A stretch of 64,000 nucleotides of DNA from Spiroplasma endosymbiont of Polydrusus cervinus (GTDB taxonomy: Bacteria > Bacillota_I > Bacilli_A > Mycoplasmatales > Mycoplasmataceae): contig NZ_OZ026469.1 of assembly GCF_964019755.1 (NCBI RefSeq), positions 186,001 to 250,000 on the forward strand, given 5' to 3'. Positions within the stretch are counted from its first letter, which is position 1, and every line of letters starts with the position of its first letter. Under the pieces are notes generated by a model. It had not been told where the DNA came from and ran no database searches. It was given only the letters and a program-made list of their open reading frames with translations. Position numbers and translations under genes: made by a program. Of this stretch, positions 10,215 through 23,398 are shown in pieces.

Positions 10215-11948
10215 ATGTCAAAAAAACTACACGGGATAGGCGCTAGTAATGGAATTGCGATTGCAAAAGTTTTTAAGTTAGAAGAACCAAAATGTGAAAT
10301 TTCAAATAATACGGTTTTTGACCCAGCAAAAGAAATTAAAATGTTAGAAGCAGCAATGCAAAAAGCAAGTACAGATATTGAAAAATTACAAAAGATTGCT
10401 TTGGAAAAATTAGGGGCAGAGAAAGCGGCCATTTTTGAAGCACACAAAGAAATATTGCATGATCCAGCAATGATTGATGAAGCAAAAAACATGATTAAGA
10501 ATAATAACAATAATGCAGCGTATGCAATTCATACAGTTACCCAAAAATTTATTACAATGTTTGCCGGAATGGATGATACATATTTTAAAGAACGTGCTGC
10601 TGATGTTAAAGATGTAAAGGACCGTTTAATTAAGTACCTTTTAAATTTTCCAGTGTTAGATTTAGCAACTATTAATGAAGAAGTTATTATTGTTGCAGAA
10701 GATTTAACACCTTCCCAAACAGCGCAGTTAAATCCTAAATTTGTTAAAGGATTTAGTTGTGATATGGGGGGAAGAACTAGTCATGCGGCAATTATGGCGC
10801 GTAGTTTAGAAATTCCAGCTGTCTTAGGATTAAAAGATGTTACAAAACAAGTTAAACATAATGAAACAATTATGCTTGATGGAACAACGGGAGAAGTTAT
10901 CTTAGATCCAACAACAGCAGAAGTTAAAGAATGAACAACCGCAAAAGAAAATTTTTTACAATTGCAACAAGAATTATTAGCATTTAAAGACAAACCAACT
11001 ATTTCCAAAGATGATTATAAAAAATTTGTTTTAGAAGGAAATATTGGGGCGCCAAAAGATATTCAAGGGGTTTTAGATAACGGTGGCCAAGGAATTGGGC
11101 TGTTTAGAAGTGAATTCTTATACATGGATAATGATCATTTTCCAACTGAAGATGAACAATATGAAGCGTATAAAGGTGTCTTAGAAGGAATGCAAGGACG
11201 ACCAGTTATTATTCGAACATTAGATATTGGGGGCGATAAAAAATTATCGTACTTTAAATTTCCCGAAGAAATGAACCCATTTTTAGGTTATCGTGCTATT
11301 CGTCTTTGCTTGGATAAAACAGATATTTTCCGTACACAATTACGGGCTTTATTACGTGCCAGTATGCATGGAAAAATGGGAATTATGTTTCCAATGATTG
11401 CAACAATTGATGAATTTAAATCCGCTAAAGAAATTACTTTAGAGGAAAAAGCCGCTTTAATCAAAGCAGGATATAAAGTTTCAGATAATATTGAAATTGG
11501 AATGATGATGGAAATTCCAGCAGCAGCAATGATAACTGACCAGTTTGCTAAACATGCTGATTTCTTTTCAATCGGAACTAATGATTTAATTCAATATACA
11601 ATGGCAGCTGATCGTATGAGTCAATTTGTGGCATATTTATATCAACCATATAATCCGTCTGTTTTACGCTTAATTAAAAAAATTATTGATGGCGCACATA
11701 AAGAAGGAAAATGAGTTGGAATGTGTGGCGAAATGGCAGGAGAGGAACAAGCAATTCCACTTTTAATGGGAATGAAATTAGATTACTTTTCAATGTCAGC
11801 AACAAGAATTTTAAATGCTCGTCGCATTATTAGTAAATTAGAAGTTTCAGCAATGGAACAATTAGTATCAGAAGCATTAGCAGCAGAAACAGCTGATGAA
11901 GTTTTAACATTAGTTGAAAAAATAACAAAAGCTGCTTTAAACGCTTAA
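10215..11948 (+). CDS. ptsI: PTS enzyme I (phosphoenolpyruvate-protein phosphotransferase)
   Basis: 577 residues, two of them TGA tryptophans. It starts phosphorelay for all PTS sugars by moving phosphate from PEP to HPr in the cytoplasm. Seen: the phospho-histidine loop [13 protein letters not shown] (His about residue 190), the PEP-binding region with GLFRSEFLY, the MGIMFPMI and [10 protein letters not shown] segments, [16 protein letters not shown], and the C-terminal CGEMAGE cysteine motif. Length is normal for the family. ptsH is not adjacent. A strong terminator follows, and the next gene (12012) is destroyed by an inserted element. Confidence 0.95.
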
Positions 11949-11959
11949 AATTTTGTTAA

Positions 11960-11994
11960 AATAACACTATAATTATATATAGTGTTATTTTTTA
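11960..11994 (+). terminator. ptsI terminator
   Basis: A 12-bp perfect stem AATAACACTATA / TATAGTGTTATT with a 6-base loop, followed by TTTTATT. Confidence 0.9.
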
Positions 11995-12011
11995 TTAAAT
12001 AGGTGGTTTGT

Positions 12012-12071
12012 ATGAATTATTTAAATGTGTATACTGTAAAAATAAATCATAAAAAGTTAATAAAATTATAA
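12012..12071 (+). pseudogene. gene start truncated by an IS30a end
   Basis: ATG at 12012 with SD AGGTGG encodes MNYLN, then the IS30a end (TGTATACTG at 12028) runs on as [14 protein letters not shown] and stops. Only five native codons survive, so the gene that followed ptsI cannot be named. It and the interval to miaA were displaced by nested elements. Confidence 0.55.
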
Positions 12072-12275
12072 CAAATTGATGGAATGCCCCCTATATAGTA
12101 GACACAAAAATAAAAAATTTGTGTAAACTAGAAATGGGGGGCATTTTATTATGAAAAAAATTCATAGAAGTAAAGAATTAATTATTAAAATTGTTAATGA
12201 ACATCTAAAATAAGGATGTAGTTATAATTATTTAGCTGAAAAATATAATATTTCTCGCAATACTATTAGTCAGAC

Positions 12276-13508
12276 TAGACTGCACCCCGTTTAGTACGTA
12301 TTAATAAAAAGGTTTACAAACTTTCATTTATTATATATTTTTCTTTTTGGTTTGAATATCATTTATTTCATTTTTTAACATCATTAATATATTCATTATG
12401 AGATTTATAATTTTTATTATGGATTGTTCCTTTTTTAAGTAATGAATGAAAACTTTCAATAATAATGTTGTCTGCACAATGATAATTTTTACCCATTGAA
12501 ATTATAATTTTGTTATCTAAACATTTACTATTGTAATCTTTAGATGTATATTGATATCCGTGATCTGAATGAATTATTGTTTTATTTAGATCTTTTTTTA
12601 TTTTTTTAATTTTATTAATTAATTGCATCATTTAAATTATCAATTACAAGTTTGTTATTATTAAATTTTGATCATTTTACATCAATAATTTCTTTAGTAT
12701 ATCCATCAAGTATTGTTGATTGATAATGTTTTTTACCATTTCAAATTAAATAAGTTACATCAGTAAATAAAATTGAAAATCTTTCTTTAATATCATTAAA
12801 ATTACGATTTACTAAATCAGGATATTTAATTATATTTTTATTTCTATTTTGTTTTATTAATATTTTTCTACGCATACGCTTTACATATTCAGCTTGAATA
12901 TTATTTTCTTTCATAATTCGCAATACTTTCTTAGCATTATAAACAATGCCATAATCTTCTTTTAAATATTTGATAATTCGACGATAACCAAATTATTTTA
13001 AATTTTCTTCATAGACTTTTACAATATTTTTTAATGATTCGCTATCCTTACCATTACTTGAATAATTTTTATATTTATCTCAATAACTACGCTTTAAATC
13101 TGTTATATCAAGTAATAAATTTAGTGGATATTTATTAATGTTTTCTTTGATAAAAGATACAATTTTTCTTTTATTTAATTGTAAAAGTCATGAAGCTTTT
13201 TTAGTAATTCATACCTAACTTTGTAATAGTTTAAATCTCTTTTTTCAAATGATTCTTTTGGACCTTTATTGGTGTTTAAAATTCCTTTCTTAAAATTTTC
13301 ATACCATGAAGCAACAGTTTTTTTATTAATTTGATATTTTTTTGCAATAAAACTTATACTATTATTTTTAACCTCTTGTACTATCATTTTTCGAAAATAT
13401 GCTGTATATTTATTAAATTTTTGTCCTTTTCTTGCCATATAAAAATGCACCTCCTTTAAAGTTTAGCAAATACTTTTTTTCTTTACTTACTTTTTTGGGT
13501 GCAGTCTA
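12276..13508 (-). mobile_element. IS3a copy B
   Basis: Full-length, ends TAGACTGCACCCC and GGGTGCAGTCTA. orfA (minus, 13438-13175) is intact. orfB is broken by extra bases near 12620 and by CAA-to-TAA at about 12994. Confidence 0.85.
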
Positions 13509-13556
13509 AAGAGCAAAGACTTTTTTTCTTTACTTACTTTTTTTGGGTGCAGTCTA
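13509..13556 (-). repeat. tandem extra IS3a left end
   Basis: A second 48-base left terminus directly abuts the first in the same orientation. Confidence 0.8.
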
Positions 13557-14624
13557 GACTATAAACATAAAAATAAAAATTGAAATTTTGAAAGAAAAAT
13601 TTATAAGGCAAATTATAGTGAGCTTGAATATTTAAGATTAGAAAATAAAATTCAAAAAAAGTTCCTTTCCTTCTCAAGACAACAACAAAATATAAAATAA
13701 ATTTTATTAATTTATATAAAAATAAATACTCAATAAAAGTATTATGTAACATTCTTAATGTTAATCGTGCTAATTATTATAAACAAAGATTTAATAATAA
13801 AAATGATTTTAAAGAAATAAATAGTATTAAAAAATTTTTTGAAAAAAAAAGAAATGTTACGGGTATAGGAAACTAAAAACTGCTATTGAGAAGGAAGCTG
13901 GATGAATTATTAATCATAAAAAATTATTAAAATTAATGAAAAATTATAATATTAGAGCTAATTGAGTAAAACATATTCACAGAAAAAATACTGATCGTAG
14001 TTATGAAAATTTATTAGATGCTAAATATAATTTATTACAAATAAATTTTAGAGCTGAAAAAATTAATAAAAAATGAGTTATTGATATTACTTATATTAAA
14101 ATTTATAAACAAAAATATTTTCTTTATTTAAGCACTATTATTGATTTATATGATAAAAGAATTATTGTATATGAAATTGGTTTTAAAAACAATACAGAGC
14201 TAGTAATGAATATTCTTTTAAAAGCTGTAAAAAATAAAAAATTAAATGGTTTAATATTACACTCTGATCAAGGAATTCAATATAGAACCACTAAATATAA
14301 TAAATTTTGTGAAAATCTTGGAATACATATATCAATGTCAAGAAAAGATATTCCTTTAGATAATGCAGCTATAGAAAGGTTTCATTCAATTTTAAAGAAA
14401 GAAAATATTTACAATAATATTATCAAAATAAAACACGATATGATTAATTTAATTCATAAATGAATGAATTTTAAACAAACATATCGTGTAGAATATTAAT
14501 ACCAAATGTTTTTTATTTTATGTCTACTTTTTGGGTATCATTCCACAAATTGATGTTAGTTTTTTAATTTGCAAAAAATAGATTATCCGCTAAAATTGAT
14601 AGTGAGATTAGTGAGGTTTTGGTA

Positions 14625-15542
14625 GTGAGTAAAAAAGTTATTTTAATTGTTGGACCAACAGGGAGTGGTAAGACTGACTTATCAATTAAGATTGCCCAAA
14701 AATTTCATGGGGGGGAGTGTGTTAATGTTGATGCAACCCAAATTTTTAATGGTTTAAATCTTGCCACCAATAAAATAACACCAACGGAACAAACGGGAAT
14801 TCCACATCATTTATTATCAACAGTTGATTTAAAAGATAATTATTCAATTAAGACTTATCAACAAGAGGGACGTAAAATATTAGAGAAATTGTGAGCTAAA
14901 AATAAGCTTCCGATTGTTGTCGGGGGCAGTGGTTTATATATTAATGCATTATTAAAAAACTATTGCTTTTCTGATCAGGGGCGTGATTTAGAATTGGTTA
15001 AAAAATATGAGCAAGTTTCTAATGATACTTTATGAGAAAAGTTAGCCACAATTGATCCACAAGCAAGTGCAAAAATTCATCCGAATAATCGCAAACGAGT
15101 TTGACGGGCATTAGAATATTATTTCCAAACGGGGACCTTAAAATCATCGAATGATCATCATCACAATGACTGGTATGTTGAGCCATATATTATTGGATTA
15201 TTACCCGATAAAATCGAACTTCACCAACGCTTACATGACCGGGTATTACAATTAATAGCGCGTGGTTTGTTTGCCGAAGTTACTGCAGCATATGAGTATT
15301 GTGACTATGATTTAACCAAGCAAAGTATGAAAATTATTGGTTGTCCGGAAATTGTTCGTTATTTAAACGGTGAACTTTCATATGAAGCAACATTAGATGC
15401 AATGGTACAAGCGAATAAGATTTATGCTAAAAAACAAGTAACATGGTTTAAACATCAATTAAAAAATGTTCATTGATATTCATTTCATTATGCACAATTT
15501 AATGATCTTTGCCAACAAATTATTCTTGATTGTATACTGTAA
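14625..15542 (+). CDS. miaA: tRNA dimethylallyltransferase
   Basis: 305 residues from GTG at 14625, preferred over TTG at 14619 because GAGG lies 9 bases upstream. MiaA adds a dimethylallyl group to A37 of tRNAs reading UNN codons. Seen: Walker A GPTGSGKT, the [15 protein letters not shown] substrate loop (usual DSMQVYRGMDIGTAK), [18 protein letters not shown], and NNRKRVWRALE. Native sequence ends about LCQQIIL; the last four residues DCIL and stop come from the foldback element at 15531, which provides TGTATACTGTAA. Loss of the final residues may be tolerated since catalytic parts are N-terminal. Confidence 0.9.
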
Positions 15543-15611
15543 ATACTAAATCATAAAAAGTTAACTATTGTTAATAGTTAACTTTTTATGATTTAGTATT
15601 TACAGTATACA
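15531..15611. repeat. IS30a foldback element, 81 bp
   Basis: A near-perfect palindrome from TGTATACTGTAAATAC to GTATTTACAGTATACA, with both ends of the TGTATACTG type but the short centre of the left-end family (AGTTAACTATTG TTAATAGTTAACT). It closes miaA. Confidence 0.85.
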
Positions 15612-15612
15612 C

Positions 15613-15683
15613 ATAAAATGCACCCCCTATAAAAATTTAGCAAAATCTTTTTTTATTTTACTTACTTTTTTGGGTGCAGTCTT
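15613..15683 (-). repeat. solo, diverged IS3a left end
   Basis: ATAAAATGCACCCCC to TTTTTTGGGTGCAGTCT; it ends 31 bases from the groEL stop. Confidence 0.7.
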
Positions 15684-15714
15684 ACTTAGTCTTTTTTAAT
15701 TTATTTTAATCTAA

Positions 15715-17349
<1,635 letters not shown>

Positions 17350-17625
17350 CTATTCTTCAATGACACCTAAGATATCATCTGCTGGAATTACAACTAATTT
17401 TTTATTATTGCATTCAATTTCAGTTCCGGCATATTCACGATAAAGAACTTTACTGTTCATCTTGCCTTCAAATGTTCCATCTTTACTAATTTCGGTACTA
17501 ATTGCAATTATTTTCCCAATATGACTTTTGCTTTTCTCATCTTCTTGTAAATAAATTCCATTAATAAATGTTTCTTGTTTTTCTTCTTTTTCTAAGACAA
17601 TATTTTTGCCTAATGGTTTGATCAT
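17350..17625 (-). CDS. groS: co-chaperonin GroES
   Basis: 91 residues from ATG at 17625 with SD AAGGAGGGACAAGAT; a longer frame upstream lacks an SD. MIKPLGKNIVLEKEEKQETF begins the seven-stranded fold, the mobile-loop region is FINGIYLQEDEKSK, and the end is KLVVIPADDILGVIEE. It caps the GroEL ring. Upstream lies a degenerate CIRCE-like repeat and then an IS30a right end. Confidence 0.93.
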   Translation of the reverse strand: MIKPLGKNIVLEKEEKQETFINGIYLQEDEKSKSHIGKIIAISTEISKDGTFEGKMNSKVLYREYAGTEIECNNKKLVVIPADDILGVIEE

Positions 17626-17654
17626 ATCTTGTCCCTCCTTATTAATATGAACTA

Positions 17655-17681
17655 TTAGCAAATGGCATATGTAACTGCCAA
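17655..17681 (-). promoter_or_regulatory. degenerate CIRCE-like inverted repeat ahead of groES
   Basis: TTAGCAAAT - 9 bases - AACTGCCAA has the 9-9-9 geometry of the HrcA operator (TTAGCACTC-N9-GAGTGCTAA) but matches only about six bases per arm. It lies 30 bases before the groES start. Confidence 0.35.
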
Positions 17682-17714
17682 TAATATATTTAACAAATTT
17701 TAGAAAAAAATGCA

Positions 17715-17773
17715 AGTATTTTTAATTTGTTATAATTTTATTAACTTTTTATGATTTAGTTTTACAGTATACA
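17715..17773 (+). repeat. IS30a right-end fragment
   Basis: Ends TTTTACAGTATACA at 17773, with outward TATAAT. It abuts the next IS30a unit whose left end is missing. Confidence 0.7.
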
Positions 17774-17902
17774 CTGTCAATAAGATTGCAAATGATATTG
17801 AAATTAAAAAGTAAAGAATAAATTATCCCGCGTAATTTACAATTTTCAATTAACTTTCAATTACTTTCAACTGGTGGTTGTTGTGGTTTGGGTTCTGGTT
17901 TA

Positions 17903-18007
17903 TTACTCGCCGTTTTCACTATTATTTGGTTTTTCGCAACTAATTAATGATGTTGTACTTGTTGCTTTTAATCCGATTGCTCCTAAAATAATTAGCAACT
18001 TTTTCAC
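17903..18007 (-). CDS. 34-residue mini-lipoprotein of the IS30a unit
   Basis: GTG start behind AGGAGGTAAAGT. The product MKKLLIILGAIGLKATSTTS is a signal peptide and LISC is a lipobox, followed by only ten residues (EKPNNSENGE) and a TAA. Beyond the stop a shifted frame continues as NKPEPKPQQPPVG, so this may be a truncated longer lipoprotein. However, all four copies in the window share the same GAGTAA end, and three keep the reading frame up to it. It is divergent from the transposase and shares a mirror-image promoter. Function unknown. Confidence 0.5.
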   Translation of the reverse strand: MKKLLIILGAIGLKATSTTSLISCEKPNNSENGE

Positions 18008-18095
18008 ACTTTACCTCCTAAAATATTTAAAATGTTATAATTTTATGTGCAATAATTATAACATTTTAAATATTTTAGGAGGTAAAGTGTGAAAA
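18001..18095. promoter_or_regulatory. mirror-symmetric divergent promoter/RBS palindrome
   Basis: Two perfect 41-bp arms (18001-18041 and 18055-18095) around a 13-base centre. Each arm holds TATAAC/GTTATAAT, AGGAGG and GTGTGAAAA, so mini-lipoprotein and transposase have identical start regions. Confidence 0.8.
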
Positions 18096-18751
18096 AATAT
18101 GAAAGATTAGATTTTAATGAAAGAGTAAATTTGGAAAAATTAAAAGATAATGAATTATTTAAAAAGAAAAATGGAACAATTAATATTTGAAAAATTGCTA
18201 AGCAAATGAATAGAGATTATAGAACTATTTGGCAAGAGTTAAATATGTTTTTGATAATATTAATGATTATAATGCTGCAAAAGCACAAAAAAAATACATG
18301 ATAAAAATAAAAAACAATGTCGTAAATATTTAATGTTAAATTCACAAGAATTAAGTCACTGTTCTAATGAATATAATAATTTTGGTCGTTCGCCACAAAA
18401 TATTATTACTTCGTATGAATTACAATATAATGTAAAATTTGGTGTATATTTTAAAAAAATGTATAAATATATTAAATTAGGTTATTTTAATTTAAAAAAA
18501 GAAATGCTATATTTTAAAAATAAAAAAAGAAAAACAAAAAATGGGGAACAAAATGATAATCGTGGAAAATTACTTAATATTAGAGATTATAAGCAATTTT
18601 TAAATGATTATGGAAATGATTTAACTTTTAGTGGAATTTGAAAAATGGATACTCTTGATTGTGGTAATTTTTATTTGTTAGTTTTAGTAAATCGTAAATC
18701 AAAAATACTTTTTTATCATATTTTATTTAGTAAAAAGGCAAGTGTTGTATT

Positions 18752-18800
18752 TAGACTGCACCCAAAAAAGTAAGTAAAGAAAAAAGTCTTTGCTAAACTT
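18752..18800 (+). repeat. tandem extra IS3a left end
   Basis: A 49-base left terminus directly before the complete IS3a, same orientation. Confidence 0.85.
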
Positions 18801-20030
18801 TAGACTGCACCCAAAAAAGTAAGTAAAGAAAAAAAGTCTTTGCTAAACTTTAGAGGAGGTGCATTTTTATATGGCAAAAAAAGGACAAAAATTTAATAAA
18901 TATACAGCATATTTTCGAAAAATAATAGTACAAGAGGTTAAAAATAATAGTATAAGTTTTATTGCAAAAAAATATCAAATTAATAAAAAAACTGTTGCTT
19001 CATGGTATGAAAATTTTAAGAAAGGAATTTTAAACACCAATAAAGGTCCAAAAGAATCATTTGAAAAAAAGAGATTTAAACTATTACAAAGTTAGGTATG
19101 AATTACTAAAAAAGCTTCATGACTTTTACAATTAAATAAAAGAAAAATTGTATCTTTTATCAAAGAAAACATTAATAAATATCCACTAAATTTATTACTT
19201 GATATAACAGATTTAAAGCGTAGTTATTGAGATAAATATAAAAATTATTCAAGTAATGGTAAGGATAGCGAATCATTAAAAAATATTGTAAAAGTCTATG
19301 AAGAAAATTTAAAACAATTTGGTTATCGTCGAATTACCAAATATTTAAAAGAAGATTATGGCATTATTTATAATGCTAAGAAAGTATTGCGAATTATGAA
19401 AGAAAATAATATTCAAGCTGAATATGTAAAGCGTATGCGTAGAAAAATATTAATAAAACAAAATAGAAATAAAAATATAATTAAATATCCTGATTTAGTA
19501 AATCGTAATTTTAATTATATTAAAGAAAGATTTTCAATTTTATTTACTGATGTAACTTATTTAATTTGAAATGGTAAAAAACATTATCAATCAACAATAC
19601 TTGATGGATATACTAAAGAAATTATTGATGTAAAATGATCAAAATTTAATAATAACAAACTTGTAATTGATAATTTAAATGATGCAATTAATAAAATTAA
19701 AAAAATAAAAAAAGATCTAAATAAAATAATAATTCATTCAGATCACGGATATCAATATACATCTAAAGATTACAATAGTAAATGTTTAGATAACAAAATT
19801 ATAATTTCAATGGGTAAAAATTATCATTGTGCAGACAACATTATTATTGAAAGTTTTCATTCATTACTTAAAAAAGGAACAATCCATAATAAAAATTATA
19901 AATCTCATAATGAATATATTAATGATGTTAAAAAATGAAATAAATGATATTCAAACCAAAAAGAAAAATATATAATAAATGAAAGTTTGTAAACCTTTTT
20001 ATTAATACTTACTAAACGGGGTGCAGTCTA
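18801..20030 (+). mobile_element. IS3a copy C
   Basis: Full-length. orfA is shifted by an extra A in the AAAAAAAGAG run near 19070; orfB appears open from about 19120 to 19992 with the D, D, E motifs. Confidence 0.85.
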
Positions 20031-20574
20031 ATTAACAATTTTAATGAAAATGATTAAACAAACTGGTATTAGTAAATTTAGTTGTATTTTAACCGATAGA
20101 GGAAAAGAATTTTATAGATGAAAAAGAATAGAAAAACATTTTAAAATAAGAGTTTATTTTTTGTGATCCTGGTAAACCTCGTCAGAAAGCATTAGTAGAA
20201 AGAATAAATAGAGATATAAGGCGTTGATTTGGGTTAAAATGAGCCATTAATTAATATTCGTAGTAGATTAAAATCTATTTTAGATATATTAAATACCAGA
20301 ATTAGACCTTGCTTGGAAAATTTTACATCAAGAAAATATTTTAAAAAAATTTTTTTAAATTAAATTAGTGTTTGTTAAGATTAGTAAAATTTATTTTTTG
20401 TTGTGTTTAATTTTATAATTTTAAAAATAAATATTAAGAACAATATTTTTAATTTAATATTTTTTGTGATTATTGTTTTTTATTTTTAATTTGTTATAAT
20501 GTTATTAACTTTTTATGATTTAGTTTTACATTATGCAAACTGTGGAAAATTAATAAAAATGACGAGGTGAAGAT

Positions 20575-22059
20575 ATGGAGAGAAAAAAAGCTCAAAAATA
20601 TGGTTTTTTTATGTGCTTTTGTATGGTTGTTGGAACAGTTGTTGGAACAGGAATCTTTTTTAAAAACGAAGGTGTATATGGATTAACAAATGGAAATGGA
20701 ATTTTAGGTTTAATTGCCTGAATAATTGGTGGTATTATGGCCCTTTCATTTGGGTTATCCTTTATGGAAATTTCATCAGCAAATCAAGATTCAAATTCTG
20801 GGATTGCTTTATATGCAAAAATATTTGGAGGAAAACAATTTGGATGCGTTGTGCGGAATGCGATGAACCACATTTATATTCCATTAATAACTTTTACTGT
20901 GGCGTATTACACAACAAAAGCGTCGATTTGAGCATTTGGTGGTGGTTTAGCAGCTGAAATTGCTTTTAGTGAAAAGGTTGGTGGTTATGCTAATTATCAA
21001 TTAATTTTAACTAGTTTTTCCATTGTTTATACTATTTTATTGATTTATATTTGTACGTATTTAGAAAAAACAGGAAAATATATTCAAATGACAACCGTTG
21101 TTTTAAAGTTAATTCCATTAATTTTAGTTGGTTTAATTGGAATGTTCTTTTTTAGGAATGAGCCGAATGCATTAAGTAAGACTGGCTTAGGCGATCCAAC
21201 AAAATATAAGTTAGTTGCCAATAAAACTGGCTTTGAAATGATTTTAATGGCTTTACCAGGAATTTTATTCTCATTTGATGGTTTTTTATCAACAACTTAT
21301 ATTCAAAAAGATGTTAAAAAACCAGAACGAAACATTCCTTTAGCTTTAGTATTAGGATTAGCTTCTGTAACGATCCTTTATTTACTTGTTTCTCTTGGAA
21401 CTTTAAATTTAGATGCTCGTGGAAGTGTTGCCACCGCAGCGGGTAAAATCTTTAGTGATCCAGTTGTTAATAAAATTTTTGAACGGGTTGTTTTTTTCTT
21501 TATTTTAATTAGTGCCTTTGGCACATTAAATGGCTATAGTTTTTCATTAGTTAAGATAAGCCATTCCTCAATTGAAGATAATTTTTTCATTGGGGCAAAG
21601 TTATGAAATAAAATTATTGAAAAATATAATCTTAATTTAGCAATTTTTTTAGGCTCAGTGATGATAACGTTAGTATGGGGATTAATTATGGGAATTCCCA
21701 CAATCTTGGCAACTGAGAATTATAATTTTTATGATTTTATTAGTAATGCGGGGGTTGTGATGGCCTTTTTAATGTATGGCACAATTATTATGTTGGGGAT
21801 TTGCAATCGCTTTCGTCAGCGGATTACAACAGTTAAAAAATGGTATTTTCTTCCCGCAGCAATAATTAGTGTATTTTGTATTGTTACAATAATTGGTTAT
21901 AATGTTTATTCATATTTTTTAAATGCGATTGTTATGGCGGAAAAAACTGGCCCTATTTTAGCAATTGTCTTATTATTATTAATCTTGCTTTTACCATGAG
22001 TTGGTGTATGAATGAAAGATAAAGATACAATTAATGTATACTGTAAAACTAAATCATAA
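20575..22059 (+). CDS. APC-superfamily amino-acid permease
   Basis: 494 residues, about twelve membrane helices. The first helix carries GTVVGTGIFFKNEGV, the APC substrate-site signature, and helix 6 to 7 carries GILFSFDGFLSTTYIQKDVKKPERNIP, typical of amino acid/polyamine transporters. SD GAGGTGA. Substrate cannot be told. The native end is about MKDKDTIN; the residues VYCKTKS and the TAA are supplied by the IS30a end at 22035. Upstream, another IS30a right end with an outward -35/-10 lies only 38 bases before the start and may drive it. Confidence 0.85.
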
Positions 22060-22137
22060 AAAGTTAATAAAATTATAACAAATTAAAAATAAAAAACAAT
22101 AATCACAAAAAATATTAAATTAAAAACATTTTTTTAA

Positions 22138-23325
22138 TGGAACGATACCCAAAAAGTAGACATAAAATAAAAAATATTTGATATTAATATTCTATACGCT
22201 ATGTTTGTTTAAAATTCATTCATTTATGAATTAAATTAATCATATCGTGTTTTGTTTTGATAATATTATTGTAAATAGTTTCTTTCTTTAAAATTGAATG
22301 AAAACTTTCTATAACTGCATTATCTAAAGGAGTACCTTTTCTTGACATTGATATACGTATTCCAAGATTTTCACAAAATTTATTATATTTAGTGGCTCTA
22401 TATTGAATTCCTTGATCAGAATGTAATATTAAACCATTTAATTTTTTATTTTTTACAGCTTTTAAAAGAGTATTCATTACTAGCTCTGTATTGTTTTTAA
22501 AACTAATTTCATATGCAATAATTCTTTTATCATATAAATCAATAATAGTGCTTAAATAAAGAAAATCTTTTTGTTTATAAATTTTAATATAAGTAATATC
22601 AGTAACTCATTTTTGATTAATTTTTTCATCTCTAAAATTTCTTTGTAATAAATTATATTTAGCATCTAATAAATTTTCATAACTACGATCAGTATTTTTT
22701 CTGTGAATATGTTTTACTCAATTAGCTCTGATATTATAATTTTTCATTAATTTTAATAATTTTTTATGATTAATAATTCATCCAACTTCTTTCTCAATAG
22801 CAATTTTTAGTTTCCTATACCCGTAACATTTCTTGTGTTTTTCAAAAATTTTTTTAATAATATTTATTTCTTTAAAATAATTTTTATTATTAAATCTTTG
22901 TTTATAATAATTAGCATGATTAACATCAAGAATTTTACATAATATTTTTATTGAGTATTTATTTTTATATAAATTAATAAAATTTATTTTATATTTTGTT
23001 GTTGTCTTGAGAAGAAAAGGAACTTTTTTAGAATTTAATTTTCTAATCTTAAATATTCAAGCTCACTATAATTTGCCTTATGAATTTTTCTTTCAAAATT
23101 TCAATTTTTATTTTTATGTTTATAAAGTCACTGACTAATAGTATTGCGAGAAATATTATATTTTTCAGCTAAATAATTATAACTACATCCTTCTTTTAGA
23201 TGCTCATTAACAATTTTAATAATTAATTCTTTACTTCTATGAATTTTTTTCATAATAAAATGCACCCCATTTCTAGTTTACACAAATGTTTTTATTTTTG
23301 TGTCTACTATATAGGGGGCATTCCA
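22138..23325 (-). mobile_element. IS3b copy 2
   Basis: 1,188 bp, ends TGGAACGATACCC and GGGGGCATTCCA. It encodes orfA (from 23253) and orfB (stop 22199-22201) on minus. Confidence 0.88.
22199..23253 (-). pseudogene. IS3b transposase OrfA-OrfB
   Basis: orfA starts MKKIHRSKELIIKIVNEHL with an HTH (YNYLAEKYNISRNTISQW) and is stopped by TAA after YLRLEN, just before the slippery A AAA AAG site. orfB in the -1 frame is open through VTDITYIKI, LHSDQGIQY and VIESFHS, the three acidic residues of the DDE core, and ends WMNFKQT. In copy 1 the stop is absent, so the -1 fusion scheme is the likely native mode, as in other IS3 members. Confidence 0.75.
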
Positions 23326-23398
23326 TTTTAATATTTATTTTTAAAATTATAAAATTAAACACAACAAAAAAATTTTACTAATCTTAACAAACACTAAT

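Larger units (their letters stand above)
12080..14545 (+). mobile_element. IS3b (IS3 family), copy 1, interrupted by IS3a
   Basis: Ends TGGAATGCCCCC and GTATCATTCCA, flanked by the 8-base direct repeat CAAATTGA (12072-12079 and 14546-14553). orfA begins at 12151 and is broken by a TAA (AAATAAGGA). IS3a with a tandem left end (12276-13556) lies inside orfA. orfB (about 13690-14499) keeps LHSDQGIQY and IERFHS, but its first aspartate codon region and several positions differ from copy 2. Inactive. Confidence 0.85.
18089..20363 (+). pseudogene. IS30a transposase interrupted by IS3a
   Basis: Start GTG at 18089. The HTH region has a CGA-to-TGA (Trp) change, the frame shifts near 18250, and the catalytic half begins LDCGNFYLLVLVNRKSK. 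IS3a splits it at 18751/20031. The 3' half carries CILTDRGKEFYRW with a D and several frameshifts (extra bases near 20155 and 20230). Inactive. Confidence 0.8.
17774..20537 (+). mobile_element. IS30a unit, plus orientation, interrupted by IS3a
   Basis: Contains the tail of the 36-residue ORF, the mini-lipoprotein (minus), the mirror promoter, the transposase and a right end with degenerate terminus (TTTACATTATGCA). IS3a copy C and an extra IS3a left end are inserted between 18752 and 20030 with a 3-base ATT duplication. Confidence 0.8.

Noticed and set aside
17350-17715. Longer groES reading frame starting at 17715
   Set aside because: The ATG at 17625 has a strong SD and matches the usual GroES N-terminus.
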